A DNA stretch of 64,000 nucleotides from JAWVFM01 sp963823245 (GTDB taxonomy: Bacteria; Actinomycetota; Thermoleophilia; Solirubrobacterales; 70-9), in NCBI GenBank assembly GCA_963823245.1, contig CAWGKQ010000004.1:124001-188000 (forward strand), given 5' to 3'. Each line of letters begins with the position of its first letter. The stretch's first letter is position 1. A model generated the notes under the pieces. The model was not told where the DNA came from, searched no databases, and worked only from the letters and a program-made list of their open reading frames with translations. Shown here piece after piece: positions 16,787-25,055 of this stretch. Both the position numbers and the translations under genes were made by a program.

Positions 16787-16972
16787 ATGCCGACGGTCGA
16801 TTGCCCGCACTGCGGCGCCCGCAATTTCAGCCTCCGGCGCTTGAGCGCCCTGAGCCGCTGCAGCGCCTGCGGAAGGCCGCTGCCTGACGTGGGCCCGCGC
16901 TTCCCCCGGGCGAGCCTTGAGCCGCCTCCGGTGGGAGGACGGCGCGACCCTGGGGCCACGGGACAGTCATAA
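16787..16972 (+). CDS. small zinc-ribbon protein
   Basis: 61 residues. Two CxxC pairs (CPHC and CSAC) in VDCPHCGARNFSLRRLS and SRCSACGRPLP form a rubredoxin-like zinc ribbon, followed by a proline-rich tail. No family recognised. ATG 16787 fits the start of the ribbon. Small ORF, moderate support. Confidence 0.5.
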   Translation: MPTVDCPHCGARNFSLRRLSALSRCSACGRPLPDVGPRFPRASLEPPPVGGRRDPGATGQS

Positions 16973-17028
16973 CCCCACCCCCACGCAATAGGCTGGCTCG
17001 TGGTGCGCGAAATGGAGGAGGTTTGTCG

Positions 17029-19449
17029 ATGAGCGGGCTCGACTACGTGCGTTTCTTCGAGGAGGTCGGCATCGACGACGTCCCGATCGTCGGCGGCAAG
17101 AACGCCTCGCTCGGCGAGATGTACCAGGAGCTCGGGGCGCAGGGCGTGAAGATCCCGAACGGGTTCGCCACGACCGCCGAGGGCTACCGCTTCATGCTCA
17201 AGGAGTCGGGCGCCTGGGAGAAGCTCCACGACGCCCTGGACGACCTGGATTCCGACGACGTCTCCGATCTGGCCCGGCGCGGCAAGAGGGCCCGCGAGAT
17301 CGTCTACGGCGCAGGCCTGCCCGACGAGCTCGCCGGCGAGATCCTGACCGGCTACCGCCGCCTCCGGGAGGAGTACGGCGATTCGCTCAGCCTGGCGGTG
17401 CGAAGCTCTGCCACTGCCGAGGACCTGCCAACCGCCAGCTTCGCCGGGCAACAGGACACCTACCTGAACATCCACGGCGACGAGAGCCTCCTCGAGTCCT
17501 GCCGCCGCTGCTTCGCCAGCCTGTTCACCGACCGCGCCATCCACTACCGCGTGGACCAGGGCTTCGACCATTTCAAGGTTGCGCTCTCGATCGGCGTGAT
17601 GAAGATGGTCCGCTCCGACCTCGCCGCCTCGGGCGTGTTCTTCTCCCTCGACACCGAGTCGGGCTTTCGCGACGTCGTCTTCATCACCGGCGCCTATGGC
17701 CTCGGCGAGAATGTCGTCCAGGGCGCCGTCGAGCCGGACGAGTTCTACGTCCACAAGCCCACCTACGAGGCGGGCCATCGCGCCGTCCTGCGCCGCCTGC
17801 TCGGCGACAAGGCGATCAAGATGGTCTACGTCGAGGGCGAGACCAAGAACACGACGCGCAACGTCCCGACGCCTAAGGCCGACCGCGAGCAGCACTGCAT
17901 CACGGACGAGGACGTTCTCGAGATCGCCGACTACGCGATCAAGATCGAGCACCACTACGGCCGCCCCATGGACATGGAGTGGGCGAAGGACGGCCTCGAC
18001 GGCCAGATCTACCTCGTCCAGGCACGTCCCGAGACCGTGGCCTCGCAGCGCGAGGCGACCTCCCTGGAGACATACGCCCTCGAGGGCGACGGGGAAGTCA
18101 TCGTCGAGGGCCGCTCGGTCGGCGAGAAGATCGCCACGGGCCGGGCGCACGTCCTCGAGAACGTCAAGCAGCTCTCCGAGTTCAAGCCCGGCGAGGTGCT
18201 CATCTCGGACATCACCACTCCGGACTGGGAGCCGGTGATGAAGACGGCCGCGGCCATCGTCACGAACCGGGGAGGTCGCACCTGCCATGCGGCGATCATC
18301 GCCCGCGAGCTCGGCGTGCCGGCGGTGGTTGGCACCGGCGACGCCACAACCTCGGTCCCGAACGGGGAGACGGTGACGGTCTCCTGCGCCGAGGGCGATA
18401 CGGGGCGCATCTATTCCGGCGAGGTGAAGTGGAGCGTCGAACGCACCGAGGTCGGCGAGATCCCGCGTCCGGCAACGGAGGTGATGCTGAACCTGGGCAA
18501 CCCCGACCTCGCCTTCAAGACATCGTTCCTGCCGAACGACGGCGTCGGCCTCGCCCGGATGGAGTTCATCATCAGCGAGTACATCAAGGCCCATCCGCTC
18601 GCCCTGCTGCACCCCGACAAGGTCACGGACAACGGCGACCGCCAGACGATCGCCCACCTGTTGCGCGCCTATCCCGACGGAGAGGCGTTCTTCGTCGAGC
18701 GCCTGTCAGAGGGGATCGGCACGATTGCGGCCGCGTTCTGGCCGAAGCCGGTCGTGGTGAGGATGTCGGACTTCAAGACGAACGAGTACGCGAGCCTCGT
18801 CGGCGGCGCGGCGTTCGAGCCGGAGGAGGCAAACCCGATGATCGGCTTCCGCGGGGCCGCTCGGTACGCACACCCGGCGTACGAGGAGGGCTTCGCGCTC
18901 GAGTGCCGGGCGATGAAGCGCGTGCGGGAGGAGATGGGCCTCACCAACGTCGTCCTCATGGTGCCGTTCGTCCGCCGCGTCGAGGAGGCCGAGCGCGTGC
19001 TCCAGCGCATGGCCGAGCTCGGCCTGCGCAGGGGGGAGAACGGCCTCAAGGTCTACGCGATGTGCGAGATCCCGAATAACGTCCTGCTGCTGGACCGGTT
19101 CGCCGAGCACTTCGACGGCTTCTCGATCGGCTCGAACGACCTGACCCAGCTCACGCTCGGGGTCGACCGCGACAGCGAGATCGTCGCCTTCGACTACGAC
19201 GAGCGCGACGAGGGTGTGAAGACGATGATCCGCATGGCGGTCGAGGGATGCCAGCGCAACGCGATCCATTCCGGGCTCTGCGGCCAGGCGCCCTCCGATT
19301 ACCCGGACATGGCGGAGTACCTCGTCGAGCTCGCGATCGACTCGATCAGCCTGAACCCGGACACGGTCATCAAGACGACCGGACGGATACTCGAGCTCGA
19401 GCAGCGTCTGGGCCGCGCTCCGCGGAATTCCGTGCTCACAACGGCCTGA
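17029..19449 (+). CDS. ppsA: phosphoenolpyruvate synthase (pyruvate, water dikinase)
   Basis: 806 residues. The N-terminal ATP-grasp part includes VGGKNASLGEMY and AVRSSATAEDLPTASFAGQQ. The phosphohistidine swivel motif GGRTCHAAIIARELG is around 420. The C-terminal PEP/pyruvate TIM barrel has SIGSNDLTQLTLGVDRD and CGQAPSD. Converts pyruvate, ATP and water to PEP, AMP and phosphate. GGAGGAGG lies seven bases before ATG 17029; an in-frame TTG at 17023 is less likely. It is followed by the group 3b hydrogenase genes. PEP synthase supports gluconeogenesis from pyruvate made by the oxidoreductase at 26-29 kb. Confidence 0.95.
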   Translation: MSGLDYVRFFEEVGIDDVPIVGGKNASLGEMYQELGAQGVKIPNGFATTAEGYRFMLKESGAWEKLHDALDDLDSDDVSDLARRGKRAREIVYGAGLPDELAGEILTGYRRLREEYGDSLSLAVRSSATAEDLPTASFAGQQDTYLNIHGDESLLESCRRCFASLFTDRAIHYRVDQGFDHFKVALSIGVMKMVRSDLAASGVFFSLDTESGFRDVVFITGAYGLGENVVQGAVEPDEFYVHKPTYEAGHRAVLRRLLGDKAIKMVYVEGETKNTTRNVPTPKADREQHCITDEDVLEIADYAIKIEHHYGRPMDMEWAKDGLDGQIYLVQARPETVASQREATSLETYALEGDGEVIVEGRSVGEKIATGRAHVLENVKQLSEFKPGEVLISDITTPDWEPVMKTAAAIVTNRGGRTCHAAIIARELGVPAVVGTGDATTSVPNGETVTVSCAEGDTGRIYSGEVKWSVERTEVGEIPRPATEVMLNLGNPDLAFKTSFLPNDGVGLARMEFIISEYIKAHPLALLHPDKVTDNGDRQTIAHLLRAYPDGEAFFVERLSEGIGTIAAAFWPKPVVVRMSDFKTNEYASLVGGAAFEPEEANPMIGFRGAARYAHPAYEEGFALECRAMKRVREEMGLTNVVLMVPFVRRVEEAERVLQRMAELGLRRGENGLKVYAMCEIPNNVLLLDRFAEHFDGFSIGSNDLTQLTLGVDRDSEIVAFDYDERDEGVKTMIRMAVEGCQRNAIHSGLCGQAPSDYPDMAEYLVELAIDSISLNPDTVIKTTGRILELEQRLGRAPRNSVLTTA

Positions 19450-19529
19450 GGCCCCGCGCGATACGCTCGGTCGAGGTCGGCGCTCGCACGAGGTCGGCCC
19501 CAAAACGCACCGCCTGGAGGGACGAGCCA

Positions 19530-21120
19530 ATCGAAACGATCGAACCAGCAGCGCTCGACGCGCTGTTCGACGCGCTTCGGCGCCGCGGCTACACCGTGAT
19601 CGGGCCGACGGTGCGCGACCGCGCGATCGTCTACGAGGAGATCGCCTCCGCCGACGACTTGCCCGTCGGCTGGACCGAGCGCCAGGACGGCGGGACGTAC
19701 CGTCTCGAGCGGCGCGACGACGACGCCCGATTCGGATACGCCGTCGGGCCGCATTCCTGGAAGCGCTACCTGCACCCACCGGTGATCAGCCTGTGGAAGG
19801 CGCGGCGCTCGGAGGACGGTTCCCTCGAGGTGACCGAGGAGCCGGACGAGCCGCCGCGCTACGCGTTCATCGGCGTTCGCTCATGCGACCTGCACGCGAT
19901 CGCGACGCAGGACCGGGTGATGATGGAGGGCGAGCACCCGGACGCCCACTACCGCGCTCGGCGCGAGCAGGCGTTCACGGTCGCGATCAACTGCGGGACC
20001 GCCGGGGGCACCTGCTTCTGCGTGTCGATGGAGACCGGGCCGAAGGCGACGTTCGGCTTCGACCTGGCGCTGACCGAGATCATCGAGCCGGACCGCCACT
20101 ACTTCACGGTCGAGGTGGGCTCGGAGCGCGGGGCGCAGGTGCTCGCGCGACGTGCCCCATGCTCCGGCGGGCGCCGGGGACGAGCGCGCGGCGGCGGCGG
20201 TCGTCGAGCGCACCGCAGCCAGCATGGGCCGCGAGCTCGAGACCGACGGGATCAAGGAGCTCCTCTACCGAAACTACGAGCATCCGCGCTGGGACGAGGT
20301 CTCGGAGCGCTGCCTGACCTGCGGAAACTGCACCATGGTCTGCCCGACGTGCTTCTGCACCACGGTCACTGACGTCACCGACCTGACCGGCACCGAGACC
20401 GAGCGCATGCGGGAGTGGGACTCCTGCTTCACCACCGACTTCAGCTACATCCATGGCGGAAGCGTCCGCTCGTCGAGCCGGTCCCGGTACCGCCAGTGGA
20501 TGACCCACAAGCTCGCCACCTGGTTCGACCAGTTCGGGAGCTCGGGATGCGTCGGCTGCGGCCGCTGCATCACGTGGTGCCCGGTCGCGATCGACATCAC
20601 CGAAGAGGCCGCGGTCATCCGCGCGACGGACGGCGAGAGCGCGATGAGCGAGGTCGGCCGGGGAATCGGGGAGCTTCTCGCGGAGGTGCCGATCATGAGC
20701 GGGCTCGACTCGGCCTATCTCGAGCTCATATCCGGCTGCGGGCGGATCCGGTCGTTCGCCGAGGGCGAGCGGCTCTTCAGGTCCGGTGAGCCCGCCGACT
20801 CGTTCTACGTGCTCCGGCACGGACGGGCGGCGCTGCAGATCTACGTCCCGGGCCGCGGCGAGGTGACGGTGACGACGATCGGACCCGGTGAGGTGGCGGG
20901 CTGGTCATGGCTCGTGCCGCCGTACGAGTGGCATCTTGACGCGCGCGCCCTCGAGCGCGGGTCCGCCGTCGAGTTCGATGGGGCGTGTCTTCGGGGGAAG
21001 TTCGACGACGACCCACGGCTCGGCTACGAGATGATGAAGCGCTTCGCGACGGTGCTCCTCGAGCGCCTCCAGGAGACCCGCGTACAGATGCTCGACGTCT
21101 ATGGCAGTGGCGCTCCCTGA
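19530..21120 (+). CDS. group 3b [NiFe] hydrogenase beta subunit (HydB/HyhB-like) with C-terminal cyclic-nucleotide-binding-like domain; one frameshift
   Basis: Electron-transfer subunit. Domain 1 (LFDALRRRGYTVIGPTVRD to the GTCFCVSMETGPKA region) resembles the 4Fe-4S dicluster protein of sulfhydrogenases. Then come two cluster motifs, CLTCGNCTMVCPTCFC and CVGCGRCITWCP. The C-terminal 150 residues (ISGCGRIRSFAEGERLFRSG, then DSFYVLRHGRAALQIYV) form a Crp-type cNMP-binding barrel. The frame shifts near 20141-20153 (QVLA, then RDVPHAPAGAGDE). No ATG/GTG/TTG is suitably placed: GGAGGG precedes ATC 19530 by eight bases, so either ATC is used or an ATG was miscalled. First gene of the operon. Confidence 0.85.
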
Positions 21121-21953
21121 GCCCGCCGGGCCGATGGTGCCGGCGCCCTACCGGGTCATCGGTCGCACGCCAGGAGACCCCCGACACCTGGACGCTCGAG
21201 CTGGAGCCGGCCGGCGGCGACCCCGCGCCAACGGCCTTCGAGCCCGGCCAGTTCAACATGCTCTACGCCTTCGGCGCCGGCGAGGTCCCGATCTCGATCA
21301 GCGGTGCTGTCGGGACCGACGGCCCGCTGGTTCATACCGTGCGCGACGTCGGCGCCGTCACCCGGGCGATCTGCGCGGCCCAGCCCGGTGAGATGCTCGG
21401 CGTGCGAGGCCCCTACGGCAGCTCATGGCCCCTCGCCGACGCCGAGGGCCGGGACCTCGTGATCGTCGCCGGCGGGCTGGGGCTCGCTCCGCTCCGGTCC
21501 GCGGTGCTCGAGGTCCTCGACGCACCGGGGCGCTGGAACGCCGCCCATCTCCTCTACGGCGGGCGGGAGCCGGACCAGCTCCTGTACCGGGAGGAGCTGG
21601 GACGCTGGGCGGCGGCCGGCCTTCCGACGGCGCTCATCGTCGACAACGCCGCCGGAGACGGCTGGGCGGGCGAGGTCGGGGTGGTCACCAAGCTGATCGA
21701 CCGGGCGCCGTTCGACCCCGAGAGCGCGGTGGCGCTGGTCTGCGGGCCCGAGGCCATGATGCGCTTCGCCGCCCGGGCACTGCGGACGCGCGGCGTCACA
21801 GCCGACAGGATCCACCTCTCGCTCGAGCGCAACATGAAATGCGCCGTCACGCATTGCGGGCGCTGCCAGTTCGGCCCTTCGTTCGCCTGCCGCGAGGGAC
21901 CCGTCTACCGGCTCTCGGTGGTCGAGCCGTGGCTCGCGATCAGGGAGTTGTGA
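21101..21953 (+). CDS. group 3b [NiFe] hydrogenase gamma subunit, FAD/NAD(P)-binding (HydG/HyhG-like); one frameshift
   Basis: About 283 residues. FAD domain (FEPGQFNMLYAFGAGEVPISIS), NAD(P) domain (DLVIVAGGLGLAPLRSAVLEV and LVCGPEAMMRFAARAL), and a C-terminal [2Fe-2S] loop (CAVTHCGRCQFGPSFAC). It passes electrons between NAD(P)H and the iron-sulfur subunit. ATG 21101 overlaps the beta gene by 20 bases. Near 21165-21180 the frame changes: YRVIGRT is followed one frame over by QETPDTWTLELEP. One extra C explains it. Confidence 0.85.
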
Positions 21954-22777
21954 TGAGCGGCGAGCGCAAGCCGAAGCTCGCAGTCTGGAAGTTCGCCTCC
22001 TGTGACGGCTGCCAGCTCAGCCTTCTCGACCTCGAGGACGAGGTGCTTGCGATCCCGGACGCCGTCGAGGTGGCGTACTTCCTCGAGGCGACGCGCGGGG
22101 AGGTCGAGGGCCCCTACGACCTCTCCCTGGTCGAGGGCTCGATCACCACGCCGCACGACGCCGAGCGCATCAAGCGGGTGCGCAAGGCGTCCCGGCACCT
22201 CGTGACTATCGGCGCCTGCGCGACGGCCGGCGGCATCCAGGGCCTGCGCAACCTCGCCGACACGCCCGAGATGGTCTCGGCCGTCTACGCGACGCCCTCC
22301 TACATCTCGACCCTCGACACCTCGACGCCGATCAGCGATCACGTCGCGGTCGACTTCGAGCTGCAGGGATGCCCGATCAACAAGCGGCAGCTGCTCGACG
22401 TCATCGGCGCGTTCCTCGGCGATCGCGCCCCGAACGTGCCGGCGTACAGCGTCTGCATGGAGTGCAAGCGCCGGGGCAACGTGTGCGTGATGGTGGCTCA
22501 CGGCACGCCGTGCCTGGGACCGGTGACGCACGCGGGCTGCGGCGCGCTCTGCCCCTCGTACGACCGCGGGTGCTACGGCTGCTACGGGCCGATGGAGACG
22601 CCGAACGCCCCGTCGCTCACCTCCTGGCTCGGGCGCAGCCTCGAGGTCGACGCGGCGGAGCTCCTGCGCGTCTACCGGACGTTCAACGCGAACGCTCCCG
22701 CGTTCGGCGAGGAGAGCGCGAGGGTGGCCGCCGAGGGCGTGCACGGTCCCGAGCACGGGACGGGGCGCGGTGCCTGA
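21953..22777 (+). CDS. group 3b [NiFe] hydrogenase delta (small) subunit
   Basis: 274 residues. The proximal cluster ligands begin with FASCDGCQLSLLD. Further cysteines (TIGACATAGGIQG, ELQGCPIN, then VCMECKRRGNVC and CGALCPSYDRGCYGCYG) give three [4Fe-4S] clusters, as in cytoplasmic bidirectional NADP-linked enzymes. No Tat signal is present, so the enzyme is cytoplasmic. ATG 21953 overlaps the gamma stop (TGATG). No indel seen. Confidence 0.92.
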   Translation: MSGERKPKLAVWKFASCDGCQLSLLDLEDEVLAIPDAVEVAYFLEATRGEVEGPYDLSLVEGSITTPHDAERIKRVRKASRHLVTIGACATAGGIQGLRNLADTPEMVSAVYATPSYISTLDTSTPISDHVAVDFELQGCPINKRQLLDVIGAFLGDRAPNVPAYSVCMECKRRGNVCVMVAHGTPCLGPVTHAGCGALCPSYDRGCYGCYGPMETPNAPSLTSWLGRSLEVDAAELLRVYRTFNANAPAFGEESARVAAEGVHGPEHGTGRGA

Positions 22778-24074
22778 GAACGGCGAGCGCACGATCCGGA
22801 CGAAGGCCCTTGCCCGCGTCGAGGGAGAGGGCGCGATGTTCGTCCGCCTGCAGGGAGACGAGGTCCTGGATGCGCGGCTCGAGATCTACGAGCCGCCGCG
22901 CCTCTTCGAGGCGCTGCTGCGCGGCCGAGCGTTCGCAGAGGCGCCCGACATCACCGCCCGGATCTGCGGCATCTGCCCGGTCGCGTACCAGATGAGCGCG
23001 TGCCGAGCCATGGAGGACGCGCTCGGCGTGGATGTCCCCGCGCCGATCGACGAGCTCCGCCGGCTCATCTACTGCGGGGAATGGCTCGAGAGCCACGCTC
23101 TCCATGTCCACATGCTCCACGCGCCGGACTTCCTCGGCTACGAGAGCGCGTGGGCGATGGCGCGCGACCATCCCGAGGCGGTCGAGCGCGGGCTGCGGAT
23201 CAAGAAGATCGGGAACCGGCTGATCTCGCTCGTGGGCGGCCGGGAGATCCACCCGATCAACGTGCGCGTCGGCGGCTTCTACCGCGCTCCCCGGCGACGG
23301 GAGCTCGAGGCGCTTCGCGATCCGCTCGAGCGCGCTCGCGAGGAGGCTGTCGAGACCGTGCGCTGGGTCGCGGAGCTGCCGTTCCCGGATCTCGAGCCCG
23401 GCTACGAGCTCGTCGCCCTCAGCGGCGACGATGATCGCTATCCGATCTGTCAGCAGGGCCGGATCGTCTCGTCGGGCGGGATCGACATCGAGCCGAGCGC
23501 CTTCGACGAGGTCTTCGAGGAGCGCCACGTCGAGCATTCGACGGCGCTGCACTCGGTGGTGCGCGGCCGCGGCTCCTACCTGGCCGGGCCGCTGGCCCGC
23601 TTCAACCTCGGCCGTGAGAGGCTCTCCGCGGTCGCTCGGGAGGCGGCGAGTGACGCGGGCATCGGCGAGGGCTGCTCGAACCCCTTCCAGAGCATCGTGG
23701 TGCGCAGCGTCGAGATCCTCTACGCGCTCGACGAGGCGTTGCGCCTGATCGACGCCTACGAGCCCCCGGACCCGCCGGGAATCGAGCTCGAGCCGGCGGC
23801 TGGGATCGGCCACGGCGTCACCGAGGCTCCGCGCGGCCTCCTCTACCACTCCTACGAGCTGGCTCCCGACGGCACGATCGCCCGGGCGCGCATCGTCCCG
23901 CCGACCTCGCAGAACCAGCTGGCGATCGAGGAGGACCTGCGCGACTTCGTGGCCGCCAATGCCGCGCTCGGCGACGAGGAGCTGACGCTGCGCTGTGAGC
24001 AGGCCATCCGCAACTACGACCCCTGCATCTCGTGCTCGACCCATTTCCTTCGACTCGAGGTGGATCGGGGGTGA
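22770..24074 (+). CDS. group 3b [NiFe] hydrogenase alpha (large, catalytic) subunit
   Basis: 434 residues. NiFe ligands: RICGIC (Cys66, Cys69) in L1 and DPCISCSTH (Cys419, Cys422, His425) in L2. A nine-residue tail after His425 (FLRLEVDRG) is the part removed during maturation, so the enzyme should be processed. VARVEGEG-like ALARVEGEGAMF lies near the start. GTG 22770 overlaps the small-subunit gene by eight bases. Group 3b enzymes reversibly couple H2 to NADP(H) and are typically made by actinobacteria under oxygen or energy limitation; direction here is not determined. Confidence 0.95.
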   Translation: MPENGERTIRTKALARVEGEGAMFVRLQGDEVLDARLEIYEPPRLFEALLRGRAFAEAPDITARICGICPVAYQMSACRAMEDALGVDVPAPIDELRRLIYCGEWLESHALHVHMLHAPDFLGYESAWAMARDHPEAVERGLRIKKIGNRLISLVGGREIHPINVRVGGFYRAPRRRELEALRDPLERAREEAVETVRWVAELPFPDLEPGYELVALSGDDDRYPICQQGRIVSSGGIDIEPSAFDEVFEERHVEHSTALHSVVRGRGSYLAGPLARFNLGRERLSAVAREAASDAGIGEGCSNPFQSIVVRSVEILYALDEALRLIDAYEPPDPPGIELEPAAGIGHGVTEAPRGLLYHSYELAPDGTIARARIVPPTSQNQLAIEEDLRDFVAANAALGDEELTLRCEQAIRNYDPCISCSTHFLRLEVDRG

Positions 24075-24520
24075 GCGCGGTCGTGATCGGCGTGGGGAAC
24101 ACGCTCCGCGGCGACGACGCCGCGGGAATCGAGGTGGCCCGGCGGGTGCGCGAGGAGGCGCGCGGCTCGGTTCGGGTCGTCGAGGTCGAGGGGGAGCCGA
24201 GCCGGCTGATCGATGCCTGGGAGGGGGCCCACATCGCCGTGGTGGTCGACGCGGCGGAGGCGCGGGGCAGCGCGGGCAAGGTGAGGCGGCTGGACGCGAC
24301 CAACGGCCCGCTGCCGGCCGGCGCACTCGCCGCCTCGACCCACGCGCTCGACCTCGCCGAGGTCGTCGAGCTGGCGCGCGCTCTCGGCAGGCTCCCCGGG
24401 CGGCTGGTCGTCTACGCGATCGAAGGTGTGGGGTTCGAGGCCGGGATGCCGCTCAGCCCCAAGGTCGCGGCCGCGATCGAGCCGCTCGTCCCCCGCGTGC
24501 TCGCCGACGCCGCGACCTAG
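24071..24520 (+). CDS. hydrogenase maturation protease (HyaD/HoxW family)
   Basis: 149 residues. GVGNTLRGDDAAGIEVARRV is the family signature with the Ni-sensing Glu/Asp region. A second Asp lies in AVVVDAAEA and a His in ASTHALDLAEVVELA. It removes the C-terminal peptide of the large subunit once nickel is inserted. GTG 24071 overlaps the large-subunit stop (GTGA). No hypABCDEF genes are in the window, so the other maturation factors must be elsewhere. Confidence 0.9.
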   Translation: MSAVVIGVGNTLRGDDAAGIEVARRVREEARGSVRVVEVEGEPSRLIDAWEGAHIAVVVDAAEARGSAGKVRRLDATNGPLPAGALAASTHALDLAEVVELARALGRLPGRLVVYAIEGVGFEAGMPLSPKVAAAIEPLVPRVLADAAT

Positions 24521-24948
24521 CGGCCGAAGGCGACGGCGGCCGCGATGCTCCGGGCGGAGATCACCCCGGCGGGCCGTCCGGTGTCCGGCTGCACGGCGAT
24601 GAGGTGCGAGATGCCGTGCTCGGCCATCAGCGTCGCGGCCCGCTCGAGCGGCTCGTTGGAGACGACCGTCACCGGCGCGGTCGTCGCCACGTCGCCCGCG
24701 GTGAGGGAGTCAAGCTTGCCTGCCGCCCGGGCATTGCGGGCGATGTCGAGGCTCGTCACGATCCCCCACTGACTGGCGTCGTCGTCTCCCGCCACGTCGT
24801 GCACGACTACGGAGTGAGTGTCGTAGGCCACCATCATGGAAGCGACGTCGGTGAGCCTCGTTTCCGGCCGGCAGGTGATGACCCCGACGCGCATGGCATT
24901 GCTGACCATCGCGTCGGCGAATGGCGGGCCGATGTAGGTGCGCTCCAT
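24517..24948 (-). CDS. CBS-domain protein
   Basis: 143 residues, two CBS motifs (NAMRVGVITCRPETRLTDVASM and AGDVATTAPVTVVSNEPLERAATL). Convergent with the hydrogenase protease and divergent from the oxidoreductase operon. ATG 24948 (MERTYIGPPFADAM) is the likely start. A longer open frame extends to 25077, but it would run across the divergent promoter and the start of the next gene. Confidence 0.85.
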   Translation of the reverse strand: MERTYIGPPFADAMVSNAMRVGVITCRPETRLTDVASMMVAYDTHSVVVHDVAGDDDASQWGIVTSLDIARNARAAGKLDSLTAGDVATTAPVTVVSNEPLERAATLMAEHGISHLIAVQPDTGRPAGVISARSIAAAVAFGR

Positions 24949-24980
24949 GCCCGAACGGTATCCAGTTTCGCGCCGCGGGC

Positions 24981-25000
24981 CTACGGGATAGTCCGCAAGG
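24981..25000 (+). promoter_or_regulatory. candidate dyad operator in a divergent promoter region
   Basis: CTACGGGATAGTCCGCAAGG: half-sites CTACGG and TCCGCA five bases apart. It ends 56 bases before GTG 25056 and starts 33 bases before the CBS start at 24948, so it could serve both directions. Same layout as 35545-35560 and 36864-36879. Confidence 0.5.
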
Positions 25001-25055
25001 TGGCGACGTAGTACGGTCGGATGCGGCGGCAGGTGATAAGCGCAATCCTGGATCC

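Noticed and set aside
16267..18657. A 796-codon open frame on the minus strand antisense to PEP synthase
   Set aside because: It is a GC-rich shadow of the strongly conserved ppsA gene. Only its last 140 codons (16267-16689) look like a real protein.
24981..25000. Exact mycobacterial DosR box
   Set aside because: I looked for GGGAC-N4-GTCCC-like sites in the intergenic regions and found none. The shared dyad here has different half-sites, so I do not call it a DosR box.
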